Positions 44,471 through 56,637 of a stretch of 64,000 nt of DNA are shown here, piece after piece (within the stretch, counting starts at the first letter, position 1; every line of letters starts with the position of its first letter). The notes under the pieces were generated by a model. That model made no database searches, was not told the DNA's origin, and worked only from the letters and a program-made list of their open reading frames with translations. The stretch covers positions 33,589,843 through 33,653,842 of the forward strand of contig NW_020954556.1 in assembly GCF_900497805.2 (NCBI RefSeq), read 5' to 3'. The translations under genes were made by a program, and so were the position numbers. This stretch comes from Vombatus ursinus (lineage: Eukaryota; Chordata; Mammalia; Diprotodontia; Vombatidae).

Positions 44471-45597
44471 CTTTCATAGACATTTGAATTTTAGGAGAAA
44501 GACAACAGATTACTATCAGAGATTTATTAAAAAAACAACAAAACTTATCCAGGATATATTGCAGAGTGATGACATATTCAGTTCAATTTTCTAAAATGTC
44601 TACAACTTCAATACAGTACAGTTATAATCTTCAGAAGAGTAACTTAAGGACAGTGGGAAATTCTTTAATCACAGGTTTAGGGAATCATATAATTATGTTT
44701 AATACACTACACTTACAAATTCAGGAAATAGAAGAAACATTTAACAAAGATTTTTTAATACTTCCTTGGCTGTATGCTTTCCCTGATATATGTAATCTCT
44801 CTCCCAAAACAGGTTGAAAACCATTCACAAAGTCTCATCCTGTATGATTCGTTTCCAGTCTTACATCAAGTCTATACAGAGGATTTCTCCCGTCTATTGG
44901 AGAGTTTCCTCCAGGTTTTTATTGTTTCTGTTTCTTATATTTTGTTCTTACTACATTAGTAGACTACCTTCTTTTCCAGTCATACATGTCCTTGATACTG
45001 TCTACACCGAAGAAACCTTTATTGATTGATCTATGTAATAAACAGAGTTTGATCTTCTTTGATATTAACATAAGTCAAGTTTTCTTCAGGCTTGTTTTCC
45101 CCCCTGCTCCTTTTCATTATTTTATGAAGCAGCACTGTTAGTTGTTCTCTGTAATCACCCTGTTCTATTTGTGCAAATGAACAATTCTAAACCAGTGTTG
45201 CCCTTGGATACCTTGTCTTTATGCATGACCAGTCGATCAAATGTTAGCTGGCTGAGTTGGTTTCTGGGCTCTTGTGGCCTCTTTGTTATGGTGATTGTTT
45301 TACACTGATTAAACATCTCTGAGAAATGGTGATAGAGTCAAAGGCATTTTTGCACATCTCATTTTTCATAGCCTATTACTTATGTAAACTATTAAATAGG
45401 TTGGAGCCATTATAATTGCTCCAGTAAAAAGTGAAAAAAAAGGGGGGGAGGTCTTTCTTTAACAAGAAAATTAAATAGAGTATCCTATTCCCCAAGTCTT
45501 TGGCATACTTAAGATTTTACCATATTTTGGCTGTAGTCAGAGTGTAACTCTAGATTGTTCTGTCTGCCTTTAAAGATCATGTCCTGCTTGATCATTT
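44471..45597. other. No gene or known repeat recognised
   Basis: Three overlapping plus-strand frames of 60-83 codons (44566-45029) share no domain I recognise. No repeat was placed. Confidence 0.35.
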
Positions 45598-45840
45598 GCA
45601 GTCAGTCAACTAGTATTTATGATAAAGCACCTACTGTGCTAAGTTCTGGGCATTTAAGAAAAAGCAAGACACTTCCTGCCCTCAAGTAGCTCAAGGTATA
45701 AGGTGTGGGAGACAATATGCAAACAAGATATATGCAGGATAAATTGGTGATAATCTTGGAGGGAAGGTACTAAATTTAAGGATTAGGAAAGGTTTCACTT
45801 TAGCTGAGACTTGAAGAAAGCCAGGGAAGCTAGACTTGTA
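45598..45840 (-). mobile_element. L2 LINE 3' end, antisense
   Basis: AAGCACCTACTGTGCTAAGT, CCTGCCCTCAAGTAGCTCAA, ACAAGATATATGCAGGATAA, GAGACTTGAAGAAAGCCAGG. It stops before the ORF2 core. Confidence 0.75.
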
Positions 45841-46969
45841 TCACATGACCTTCTGTTTGTTACATAATAGGGCTGACTCCCAGGGGGTAAAAATGCCATG
45901 TAGGGGAGAATCCCCTCATTTACAAGGGACTAAGGGAGGCTCCTTTTAGTGTGCTGGCTGCCTGCCATTTGGCCCCAGCCATGTGGACACATCCTAATGT
46001 TATTTGAGATACAGACCAGATGGTATATTAACTCCTTTTGTACAATGTTGCTTTTAAAAGTTGACTCTTGTAACCCAGTTCATAGCCCCAAAACTATTAC
46101 AAGATATCATAATCACACATAGTTTGAGAGAATACAAATTATTGGGGGGGGGGGGATCATATACATTCTCAGATTAGCTAATCTTCACCATTTGTGGCTT
46201 TTTGATTATGTGATGTTTATCTTAAACTTCTCCTCTCCTCCATCTTTTTAAAGGGAGGGGAAACATTTATGAAGCATTTAAAAAAAAATCCAACTTACTA
46301 ACTGCAGATTTATGGGATATCTGCACAATGTACTGTTTGTTCTGCCACACAATATTTCTGTTTATTTGCTTTGGGCATTTGCCCAGTTCTACTCTGGATT
46401 ACTTAATTATGGTCATTGTGAAAAGTTTATAGTTTCCTTATTACTTCCAAATTATGGATGTCACCATTGGCTTAAAATAAGTCTATTAGGGTGATTTCTT
46501 TGTGTGAAGTAGGTTATAAATCCTGCTTTTCTAAAATTGCTAATATGATATTTAATAGAATTTGTGCATGGGGGAGGGAACATTATAGGATTTTGGAGCT
46601 GTAAGGACCATGTTGAATGAAGGAACACTGACTTATGTATCCCCATTTGCTCCAACTTACTAGTTCAGTCCTTATAGCATGCATGATCAATGAGATTTAT
46701 GAGAATATGGCCTTTTAGAAGGATTTGGGAACATCTTGTTTTTTACTAAAATTATACTAGTGGAGAGACTCAATCATGGGCAGAGCTGTCCATCCTCTTA
46801 CTTAGTCCTTTACTTCAATAGATTGGAGGGCTTTGGTGTCAAGAGATTAGATGACTAAAACCTTATTATTTCTAATGTCCAGATGCCTTAATGCAAAGAG
46901 TATGTAGTTCTGGATATGAGAGAGCAACACTGTTCTATTAAGTCTGAGCTGTGATGGGGGCTTGGTATG
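45841..46969. other. No gene recognised; 12-base G run
   Basis: A G12 homopolymer lies at 46144-46155. The rest has no placed element. The segment at 45850-46090 is slightly GC-richer and could be a diverged retroelement. Confidence 0.35.
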
Positions 46970-47130
46970 GAAAGAAGCATAATGTAGTAGAAAGAGTACT
47001 AGAATTGGAGTAATAAAATGCCAAATCCATCTTCTGCCACTTACTACTCATGTAACCTCAGGTAAGTCACTTAAACTCTCAATCTTTTGTTCTAATTAGT
47101 GAAATGAAGGGATTACATAATATGATGTCT
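46970..47130 (+). mobile_element. MIR-like SINE, sense
   Basis: GTAGTAGAAAGAGTACTAGA, CTTCTGCCACTTACTACTCA, TGTAACCTCAGGTAAGTCAC, AAATGAAGGGATTACATAAT. The order matches MIR (gccacttactagctgtgtgacc...gtcacttaa). Confidence 0.7.
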
Positions 47131-47199
47131 ATTTTTTTTCCCCATTCCTAATCCCATGATCCCTCTGGGGAGATAATTTTAACCCTAAACCCTCTTTTA

Positions 47200-47600
47200 T
47201 GAAATGATACTTTAAGCTCTGGGGATATAAATAAGAAAATGAAAGATAATCCCTGCCTTCATGGGATTTACAATCTAACTAGGAAATACAATAAGAAAAA
47301 TGAAGGGGGAAGAAGATGGGGAGGGAGGGGGGAAGGTAAGGGTTTCTAGAAAGTACAAGGGCAGGGGCATGATGCAGACAATGATAATGAATTGGATGAA
47401 AGAAGATCAGTTGTTGGCAAACCAAGGGATAGCTGGCATTTTGAGCCTTCTATAAAGGGAGGCCATGGGAGGAGTTTTGTGATCCACCCTCAGGCCCTCC
47501 AATCAGAGAGGCAGAGGCAACAGAGGGTGCTGATGAGGTGTGAGTAGCAAAACTGCAGTAATCCCGATGATTAGATTATCTAACAATGAGTTTATCCTGG
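47200..47600 (-). repeat. L2-tailed interspersed repeat, unclassified body
   Basis: ATAATCCCTGCCTTCATGGG and ATTTACAATCTAACTAGGAA are a reversed L2-like tail. The body has GCCCTCCAATCAGAGAGGCA, the block shared with 29165-29600. A purine-rich GGGAGG tract lies inside. Confidence 0.4.
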
Positions 47601-47920
47601 GTGGGACATGATGAAGATGAGGATGGATTGTTCCCCAGAGCTGTATATTTAAATGGGGAGTTCTCAACCTCCCCTAGGGGGCAGTTCTTTCTATCTGAGA
47701 GCCATCTGAACTCAATGTAAAAGGTTTATCTGTAAATGAGCATAATTCCTTCTCAGGCACTGATAAGAAAAAAATGCATCTGGTTTCCTGTGTTTAGGAC
47801 ACAGGCTTTCTCCACCTACTATGTACGCTTCTTAGGGTAATCTTTCCCATTCCCTATAGAGTAACATAAAATACAATAATAAAGCATGACTACAATAAAA
47901 AGCTCATTTGTATATGAGTG

Positions 47921-48171
47921 GGTTTTTGTCATAGTCATTGTTGTTCAGTGATGTCTGACTTCACCCCATTTAGGATTTTCTTAGTAAAGATACTGCAGTG
48001 ATTTGCCATTTCCTCCTCCAGTTTACAGATGAGGAAATAGTCAAACAGGATTAAGAGACTTGCCCAGTCAGGGTCACACAACTAATGAGTGTCTGAGGGA
48101 GTTTGAACTCAGAAGAGGGATCTTCCTGACTCCAGGCCTGCTGCTCTATCCACTGTGGCACCTGGCTGCCC
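47921..48171 (-). mobile_element. MAR1-like CORE-SINE, antisense, 9-bp target duplication
   Basis: GTTGTTCAGTGATGTCTGAC, TTTGCCATTTCCTCCTCCAG, CAGGGTCACACAACTAATGA, ATCTTCCTGACTCCAGGCCT, end GCACCTGGCTGCC. ATATGAGTG flanks both ends (47912-47920 and 48172-48180). Confidence 0.92.
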
Positions 48172-48489
48172 ATATGAGTGCATGTAGCACTAAGGAATGC
48201 TGTTTTTGCTGACAAGGTTGCAGGATGGTAGCTTCACAGTATTTACCAACCATTCTTCCATGCACCAACATTGGCTCTGGAGCTATAATGAACCACATTC
48301 AATATCAATAATTAGCTTGTATTTAAGCCTAGGGACAGAATGATCCCTTCTAACTTTAACATCCAGATTCCTTGATTGAGTCTTTGATCCTTACTACATA
48401 ATGTAGGCCAACAACTTTACTTGTTTTAGTAGACACAGCCAAATATTTGGATGACTGAATGATGTTTCTGTTATTTTGTTTTCTTTTTT

Positions 48490-49130
48490 TTTAAATCAGA
48501 GATCTCTTTTTCTTTTGTCAACCCCTGGGAAACTCTGGGCCCCTCCCCCATTTTGACTAGCAATTTCTAATCATCCCCTACCTCTATCCTGAAGGAAAGT
48601 CCTGGGAAAATTTATTGAGACCAGCAGTTTCTAATTGCCCCCATTCTGGGACACAGATAGGTCCAAGGACACTTCTGTGACCCCTCCCTCCCTGCAGTTC
48701 TGCTATTCTGTTGACCCTACTGGTGACCATGGTTGGGGCACTGTCAGTGGCCTGCCTCTTTTGGCTGGAGGAGGCTTAAACCAGTGGTGTGATTTTTCCA
48801 GGAAGGTTCTATCACCCTGCAGTAAATAACTTGTGACCCACACTCTGTTCCATCTATCTACCTACCTTCCCTTCCAGAATGAATATAATCTTTGTTTTAA
48901 CTCCCCACCCCGTCAGTCACCCCAGTCTGAAAAGGCAACTCAGTGCTCTGGATTGCAATTCCTTGACCCTGAATGAAAAGCCCCATTATTATTTACTGAT
49001 CACTTTGTTAGTCTGAGTTTTTGTACTTGACACTTTCTTTGAATTTTGTGAAACTGTACCATTTCCTCTCCATACATAAATAACCAGAAGTCAGCAGGTG
49101 TCCTTCACTACATTAATCTGCTGGCCTTTG
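48490..49130 (+). mobile_element. Possible old LTR (fossil), low confidence
   Basis: It has a GC-richer start with two imperfect internal repeats (CCTGGGAAACTCTGGG... and CCTGGGAAAATTTATTGAG..., each followed by AG-CA(A/G)TTTCTAAT), and an AT-rich end with CATACATAAATAACC. That resembles LTR architecture. No internal region is attached and the family is unknown. It could equally be unique sequence. Confidence 0.22.
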
Positions 49131-49159
49131 AATCAAAAAGAAGTATTTCTTAAGTTCCT

Positions 49160-49312
49160 ACAACAGAAGGTTAGCTCCTTTAGGGCAGGAATCATTTTTG
49201 TTTTTGTTTTTGTTTTTTTAAATTTTTGTTTTGTCTTTGCATCTCCGAAGTATAGTGTAATATCTTGTATGTAGCAGGTGCTTAATAAACACTAGTTAAA
49301 TTGAATTGAATC
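49160..49312 (+). mobile_element. L2 3' terminus, sense
   Basis: GGTTAGCTCCTTTAGGGCAG, a GTTTTT-rich stretch, TATGTAGCAGGTGCTTAATA. Classic L2 terminal order. Confidence 0.7.
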
Positions 49313-51097
49313 AACACAGTGCAAATCATGAGTAAAAGTTTAAATTCTCCTCTTGTCTAAGCAATGACTGCTATGCTAAGCTCTCATCTCTCATAAAACT
49401 CCCTCTTCCTGCCCCACTCCCCAACTGTATTCATTCCTTAAGAAGTGTACTGTATATGAGCAGCTAATGGGACTAGCAAAAAGGGCTGGGCCAAAAGGTC
49501 AATGCATTTACAATGAGCATCACAGAAGTATGTTTGCCCTGCTAGTGGTGACCTCTCCTTGACATGGGTGAAATGTCATTTCTCTGCTGCAGTGGCTCAA
49601 GAAGCCAAGTATGGGAGCATTTCCTGGAGAGGAAGGCAGTCCTCATAAGCAGGGAGGGTGAATCGCCCACTGTCTACTACCTTCCCAGGAAACTAGAGCA
49701 TTCATCAGTCTCCCTCAGCTGGCCCTGGAGAACTCTCATTCCGGGAACCCTTCCAGTTATTCCTCTTCAGTAGTAAAGTTTGCACTGGGACCTATATGTC
49801 ATGAAAAACATTGTGTTAATATTTTTTGCAAGGAAGGAACACATATTCTGAGCCACTAGAAGAGGAGTGTGAGTTATAGCCCTTGAGGTTGGATATAATT
49901 TATGCTGCTGAACTGGGCAACACTTAAGTGATTTTCAGATTGTAGAATTGAGATAAAGAGAGTGCTCGCTTTAAAATGCCCCATTCTGGTGTTTCACTAT
50001 ATAGAACCTTATAAATCTAGAGCTAAGTATCTTTGGAAGATTGGAAGAATCCCATGGATTTGTACTCAAGCACTCTGACCACTAATAGACCTTGGGCTTT
50101 TCAATTAGGAGGGATATATATTATAAACTATATGGAGAGGTACCCAGTTTAGAAGATTTATTTTTTTTACTTACTATCCAAGGTCATAAATAACATCCAT
50201 AATTCATATTTTTGTAAACCAAAAATAGTTTAGGCATTGGACACAATATACATAAGAAAGTCCCACCCTCTAGGAGCTTATATTTTGAGAGAAATACTGG
50301 TAGAAATAGTACTTAGGGCTTCTGCTGTTATTTCTTTGATTTCCTGGAACCCAACCTTTGCTTACATTCCGTTTGCTTTTCTAGTACTTGAAAGATGTAA
50401 AAAATTAAATAAGACTAAGTCAGAATTTTTTTCAAATCTGAGTACCCTGTTTTGATGTCCAAAAATTTCACCAGTCCTCACATGATACAGTTGTACTCTG
50501 TTGATGGAGAAAATATATAATGGTAGAAAGCTAGTATGAATTCAATAATACTTTTAAAAGAATTTGAATTTTATTACTGATTAGATCATCTACAGATGCT
50601 CTCAGAGAAAAGAGAGAGAGAAAGAGAGACAGAGAGAGAAAGAGAGAGAGCATTTATTCAGTCTAAAGAAAGTATGCGTATATATTTATGGATTCCCACA
50701 CCCATTATAATAATTCTACACTCCTTCTACCCTGTCAGGATCTTTAGCCTCCAGTTTGGAAACCACTAGTCTAAGGCAACACATGACTACCTACCAAATC
50801 CACAACCTGAAAATTATAATAAACCGAAGTTGTATATGAATAGAATTAAAGACATGGCTCGATTTGAAATAAGAATTAGGCATGAAAAGGACTGGTTGTT
50901 TGACTGAATCTGGGTTAGACACTGAATTTAGGCCTTTATACCCTAAAGTATAAAATACTTAGATGTGTCTCAGAGGTTTTGGGGCAAAGGTCAGAGTGCT
51001 ATCTGGCCATGGTCCTTAGGCTGGGACATAGACCTTCATAAAGTTTCAAATTTGCGCTTTTGGAAAAAAATGTTAGCTTTGTTTTGGAAGAAGGGGT
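49313..51097. other. No gene recognised; GC-richer island and GA tract
   Basis: The segment 49440-49790 is GC-richer than its surroundings and holds a 69-codon plus frame (49564-49773), but I recognise no domain. A GA-rich microsatellite lies at about 50608-50650. Confidence 0.35.
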
Positions 51098-51129
51098 TCT
51101 CTACCTGGTATCTGTGAACTTGGGGGGGA

Positions 51130-51180
<51 letters not shown>

Positions 51181-51332
51181 AACATACACATATATATATT
51201 TCAATGTAAAGCTTTCTTTGTGATCTTACGTATTTTATGCATTTAAAAACATTTTTCTGAGAAAGGGTCCTTGGGCTTCACCAGATTGACAAGGGGGTCT
51301 TTGACATACAAAAAGGTTAACAATTCTTGGTT
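51098..51332 (+). mobile_element. hAT-type non-autonomous DNA transposon with TA/CA expansion
   Basis: Ends AAGGGGTTCTCTACCTGG and AAAAAGGTTAACAATTCTTG. Internal TTTCAATGTAAAGCTTTCTT, TTTATGCATTTAAAAACATT and AGAAAGGGTCCTTGGGCTTC. A TA/CA microsatellite (51130-51199) has grown inside it. It is the best-preserved of the three copies of this family. Confidence 0.72.
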
Positions 51333-51475
51333 TAGAATATAAGCTTTTTGAGGATGTGAAGGGGCAAGACATTTTTTTGTTTGTTTTTGGCACTTTAATC
51401 CCTTGCTTCTAGCATGGTTCCTAGAATATAGTAGGTGCTCAATAAATGCTTGTTGGATTGGATTGGATAAAATTC
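51333..51475 (+). mobile_element. L2 3' terminus, sense
   Basis: AGAATATAAGCTTTTTGAGG, AGTAGGTGCTCAATAAATGC. Short terminal piece beside the hAT copy. Confidence 0.72.
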
Positions 51476-51834
51476 CGTGACCTTCAAGAAATAGCATCAT
51501 GTCCAGAAATTGCTCCAGGGCATTACTAATTATAATATTAGCCTCTGAAATTTACAACCTTTTTACTTAGAAGTCAGGTCTTGCTTGTGTAAGACCAGGA
51601 CTTGATTAAGCTAAGATAATCAATTTCAATCCAGGAGCCCCGTTCCACTTCCACAGGCCCCATTTAGTCCTGATACCTATATCAGTTGAGAGCAGATCTT
51701 GTTTGAATCAGAGAGAGGTAGAACAAGGGACTTGTTCTAGGTATCTCCCTAGTACCATAGGAAGTTGGTTTGCATCTATTAAGGGACTTAGTCTAGTGGG
51801 GTTTGCATAAAACCAAAGAGCTAGAAAGAAAGGG

Positions 51835-52090
51835 GAAGAGAATAAACATTTATAAAGCATCTACTATGTGCTAGGCACTGTGCTAAATGCTTTAGAAATT
51901 TCTCATTTGATCTTCACAGTAACCCTTCAAGGTAGGTGATGTTATTGTTTCCATTTTACAGTTGCAGAAACTGAGGCAAATAACAGTTAAGTTATTGCTC
52001 AGGGTAACACAGTAAATGCCTATGGCCAAATTTGAACTCAGATCTTCCTGACTCCAGGACCATAGCTCTACTGTATAACCTACCTAATTT
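51835..52090 (-). mobile_element. THER/MIR-like CORE-SINE, antisense
   Basis: AAGCATCTACTATGTGCTAG, GCACTGTGCTAAATGCTTTA, CAGAAACTGAGGCAAATAAC, TTTGAACTCAGATCTTCCTG. Near full length. Confidence 0.83.
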
Positions 52091-52689
52091 GGGTGGGACC
52101 TTAAGAGCTTAATCAGAAACAATTGGAAATATAGGAATAACATGTAAAAGGAGAGGGAAAAAATGTAGGAATGAATTAAGACAGAAAAGGGAGATGTTGA
52201 GGAGATATTGAATGTGCAGGCATCTTCCTCCTCAAGGACTGAGAGAAGTTTCAAGAAAAGGTCTGCTTGCCCAACTTCTCTTTCCCAATGCCTGCCTGTC
52301 TATTAACAGATACTATAACCTATTTGGTTTGATCATTTACCCAAACTCTTCTTGTTAACTTAATTTTGTTTCAACCACAAAGAGGCCAGGGGTTAGCTAG
52401 AGATAAATGTAAATTTAAATTAAGGCAAGGAGCCAAACCTCTGCCCAAATGCTAGGAATTTTCCTAACTGGGGGCTCTGAATGATTGGGTTAATACTCTT
52501 AACTTTTTGTTTTATTATAAACTCTCTAAAGCAGCAGAGGAGAGAACCCAAAGTCTTCCCAATTCCATGTGCAGGGCTTGGCTCTAAAATTGGACAAGGG
52601 AAAACAGGATCCAAATTAATATTCACATGGCTCTTACTCAGGTAAAATTTAACCGATCCTGAGAATCTGGTGTGTATCAGTTCTTCAAT
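52091..52689. other. No gene or known repeat recognised
   Basis: Nothing diagnosable; a 68-codon minus frame (52626-52420) shows no domain. Confidence 0.35.
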
Positions 52690-52915
52690 AACCTAGGAGC
52701 AAGGACCAGGTTTGTGATTTCATTGGTAGAGGGAACTTCTATCAATACAATTTAGTACCTTCTCTGCAATTTATAGTCTTAACATGCTGCTTAGGGCACA
52801 GAGAAGAAGTTCAGAGATTTTCCTAGGGTCAGGCACCTGTGTTGTATGTGTCTTGAACACAGTTTGGCTTTTAGGATGGTTCTCTATCCACTATGCCACA
52901 CTGCTGCTCATTCCA
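52690..52915 (-). mobile_element. MON1-like CORE-SINE, antisense
   Basis: TTTCATTGGTAGAGGGAACT, CTCTGCAATTTATAGTCTTA, TTTCCTAGGGTCAGGCACCT, TTCTCTATCCACTATGCCAC. It mirrors the sense copy at 19400. Confidence 0.62.
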
Positions 52916-53884
52916 TGTTTTAATACATACACTTACTTTCTTATCCTATAGTCCTAGCCAAGGCATTCTCAAATAACTTAATGCCTTTTTCTTTTAGTAT
53001 ATAAGCGACTCCTTCTTGACATCACATATCTTTATTTTTTTTAAACCAGGTCTATAATTCAACTCTTCCTCGAAAATCCTGAACTCAAATTAATCAGCCA
53101 ACAGGCATTTGTGTAGATCTAGGTTAATTTGTGCTATTGGCAAGGAATAAATAGTGGTTATAGGAAAGAGTGGGGAATTCAGTCCATGAAAATTAGGTGA
53201 TCCTACTGTCTTTAAGATCTACTTTGAACTTTTCAGTTCATTTCATTGCCTTTGATACATGGAATCAACTTTCTTTGTGTTGCTCCATTGTTGGGGATAT
53301 TTGTTACTTGGCTTTGATATCAATTTAAAATTAGATTGGGGTCCCCATCACGCTTACCACATTCCGTGAATTCTTCATGAATGCAATACAAGCTCAGAAC
53401 ACAGCACTGGACTAGGTGCAGGGGGAGATGGAATTATTAGGAAAGACCGTAGCCCAGACTTCATTGAGTTTATAGTCTGGGGCAAGAAGAGTAAGACACA
53501 AACTTATTCACTAGGATTGAATTCAAGGATACACTTGAATGTTTAGTTTGTCAGCTTTGTTGCATCAACATCATTCATTAAGAATTTATAATTAATAAAT
53601 GCCTTTTGGACATTGTGGGTGTATTACCACATTCTCTGTGAAAATGAACTAATAAATTGAATTTTGAGGCAAAATGGAACAAAATTAGCTATGATGTCTT
53701 ATCTATGACCTCTCTCCCCTTCCCCCAGTCATCTGAATAAGCTTCACCTGGGAGAAGTCATGATGTATTGGTGGTACGGGATCCTTTCTAGGACCTTCCT
53801 AGCTACCACTTGCTTCGTTCTTCCTCAGCTGGAATCCTCTGAGAGGGATCCATAAGCAATAGAGACAAGAGGGACGTGGTACTA
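52916..53884. other. No gene recognised; small L2-like piece
   Basis: About 53390-53500 resembles a worn reversed L2 end (GAAAGACCGTAGCCCAGACT, GAGTTTATAGTCTGGGG). The rest is unplaced. Confidence 0.35.
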
Positions 53885-54035
53885 TGGAATACATGTTGAA
53901 CATGAACCGCTAGGCCTGAGTTCCAATTCTTGTTCTAGCACTTACTACCTCTGTGACTTTGGTTAAATCTTTTAACCTTTCTGATCCTCTATTTCCTTAT
54001 CTGTGAAATAAGGATGCTAGACCTTTATAATTTGT
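53885..54035 (+). mobile_element. MIR-like SINE, sense
   Basis: GGCCTGAGTTCCAATTCTTG, TAGCACTTACTACCTCTGTG, ACTTTGGTTAAATCTTTTAA, TTTCCTTATCTGTGAAATAA. Standard MIR order. Confidence 0.78.
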
Positions 54036-54086
54036 TCTAGAGACAGCTCCATGTCTTTGATTCATCCTACATTTATAATTCATTCT

Positions 54087-54341
54087 ATTGTTCTTTAGTT
54101 GTGTCTGACTTTTTGTGACCCACATGGACCAAACTATCTGTGGGGTTTTCTTGGCAAAGATATTGAAGTGGTTTGTCATTTCCTTCTCCATTTCATTTTA
54201 CAGATGAGGAAACTGAGGCAAACAGGGTTAAATGACTTGTCCAAGGTTGCACAACTAGAACTTGTCTGGGGCCTGATGTGAATTTGGGTTTTCCTGTCTC
54301 CAGGCCCAGTGTTATATCCACTGAGCCACCTAATTGTCTCC
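54087..54341 (-). mobile_element. MAR1-like CORE-SINE, antisense, 13-bp target duplication
   Basis: GTTGTGTCTGACTTTTTGTG, GGGGTTTTCTTGGCAAAGAT, GAGGAAACTGAGGCAAACAG, end CACTGAGCCACCTAATTG. Flanks TATAATTCATTCT (54074-54086) and TATAATTCATCCT (54342-54354) agree at 12 of 13. Confidence 0.92.
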
Positions 54342-54529
54342 TATAATTCATCCTACCAACACTTTAATTAGAACCCTGGGGCTGGTTTATTCTGTCACGT
54401 ACTGAATACTTTTACTTCTGCTCACTATGGCTAGCAAATCCTAATCTCCTGTTCCCCCATTCCCTAGGATACAATAGACTGTATATTTATGCTTAAGAGA
54501 ATGTTCCTTTCTCCTGTTACTTATCCAAC

Positions 54530-55258
54530 TCAACCATGACTCATTTTTAGATCTTATCCTCTTCTGTAGGGTGCCTCCACTATATACTCTTGAGATTCTT
54601 ATTCTTTTTTTTAAAATCCTTGATTTTTTTTCTTCTTCTTCCCATCTTTTGGAATTAATGAAAATTTAGCTTTCCCTTTAAAGTAACATATTCTTTATAA
54701 ACAAATACAATGATAGCACCCACACGTAGGACCAGGGAGAAGAGTTGGTATATGCTTTTGTACCCACCCATACTTGTAATATTAGTTCCTTTGCCAGCAT
54801 TCCTCTTCAAACCTTTCTTTATTAAAGAACCTGGCACTTACTAAATGTTTTGTTGAATGATTTATTGAAGTTTATGCCATCCCCTTAAAGTATATTATGC
54901 TGTCTATCCTTGTTGCTGTCAAATACTGACTTGTCCAGGTTAATTCTCCTGCAATGACTCAGTACCTTCTCTCTCTCCCTGCCATCATCCTGTGTGACTT
55001 CAGTATCCAGACTTATGGCCTCTTGAACACTTTGGTCTCCAGTTTCACTAGACTCCTTGGTTACCATGGTCTCTGTCTCTGTACAGCTTTAGCTACCCAC
55101 AACCTAACCCTAATCCCTGGCCAATTCTTAAACTCCATCATCAAATAAAATCTTTTCACCTCTAAACTCTGAAACTCAGAAATTCTTCCTATTGATGATA
55201 CTCTCTTGTCTTTCTGCCTCTCTCATGGCTGCCTCACTCCTCTGCAATCTTTTTGTTT
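54530..55258 (+). mobile_element. L2-type LINE, sense: 3'-end piece then endonuclease piece
   Basis: The first part (to about 54870) carries an L2-like terminus (CACTTACTAAATGTTTTGTT). From about 54880 the frame 54954-55148 reads LLSLPAIILCDFSIQTYGL, matching the end of an L2 endonuclease around its GDFN motif (altered to CDFS). The catalytic asparagine of DFN is therefore changed. Confidence 0.5.
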
Positions 55259-55261
55259 TAA

Positions 55262-55470
55262 TCAATAAGCCATTCGGGTAAGCATTTATTAATCCCTTAC
55301 CATGCTGCAAACACAGAAGCCAAAGAAAGGCAAAAACAAAAACAAAAACAAAAACAAAAACAAAAACAAAAAAAAACTTAAAAACAAAAACATAATGATC
55401 TTCACTCTCAAGGAGATTACATAACAATTGGGGAAATGACATGCAACCACATATGTAACACCTAGTTACA
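55262..55470 (-). mobile_element. L2 3' terminus, antisense, with (CAAAAA)n expansion
   Basis: AAGCATTTATTAATCCCTTA is the reversed L2 end. A hexanucleotide CAAAAA array (55331-55372) has expanded where L2 normally has a short A/C stretch; CACTCTCAAGGAGATTACAT follows. Confidence 0.7.
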
Positions 55471-56219
55471 ATAATTCACTCATTTTAAACAATAGAATGG
55501 CCACTTTGGTCCATTTGGTTCCCTCTTTTTCAGCTTTAGGAAGTTTATTTACATGAAAAATTCTGAGTTCAACCACAATTGCTCTGAGCACTGAATTAGG
55601 AAAATCATGATATCTAAGCAGAGATTGGTTTCTCTGTCTAATCTTCCATTTACTTTTCTTTTGTCTGAGGTAAAATTTAGTTAATCAGTATAGTTTGTGT
55701 AATGAAACAGCAAATGATATTTTAGTGTCTGTGGACAGACAGACATCAAGAGAGGAAATTGGGGAAGAGCTGAACTTTTCTTGGTATTTCTGTCGCATGA
55801 GTCTTCTGTTTCTAGATACTTAAAGAACCACTTCTGACTCTCCTCAATAATTACCTTCTCTGCCACAATGCTGTCCTCCCTTCACTCCTTAAAGGTGTGT
55901 TGGAAATTCTACACTTGCTCTTATCTCTTGAATCTCAGATTCTCTTCCTCTGGGTCTGAGATGCCTTCTCTTCTTTTTTGTACAAATTGCTTAGGGCATG
56001 ACCAACTTCTCACACAATGGTCATGATTGATTCTAGAGGTATGCAGGCTCAATCCACACTCAGTTCTAACTAATCCAATCGAAATGTAATTCTTAGCATA
56101 TCAGAGTTAAACTAGAATGGTTTCAACCTCACCTTTGCAAATATATGAAAATATATATGTATATGTATATGTATATATATATATGTGATAGATATGAAAT
56201 AGTAGGAAGGTAAACTTAC
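55471..56219. other. No gene seen; TA/TG microsatellite
   Basis: A TA/TG simple repeat lies at about 56140-56186. No other element was placed. Confidence 0.4.
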
Positions 56220-56560
56220 AGAGGAAGACTCACATGACTGGGGGAAGGTCCCCTGCAAAAGGTGATATTTGAATCAAGTCTTCAAAGAAGCCTGGCATAT
56301 CAAGAGTTAGAGGTAAAGAAGGAGATGCATTTCAGGCATTGGGAACAGCCAGCACAAAGACTTGGAAATGTAAGATAGAGCATTTTGAATGAGGGGAAAC
56401 AACTAGGCTGCTATGTATTGATGGGCTGTAGAGTACATGGAGAGGAGTAAATTTGACAAGACTATCAAGGTAGGAAGGGGCCAGGTTGTGAAGAACCTTA
56501 AGTAGCAAATAACTAACTTTATTTTAGATCTTTAAAGTAATAGGGAACCACTGGAACTCA

Positions 56561-56606
<46 letters not shown>

Positions 56607-56637
56607 CATGGTCAGACCTGTGCTTTAGAAAAATCAC

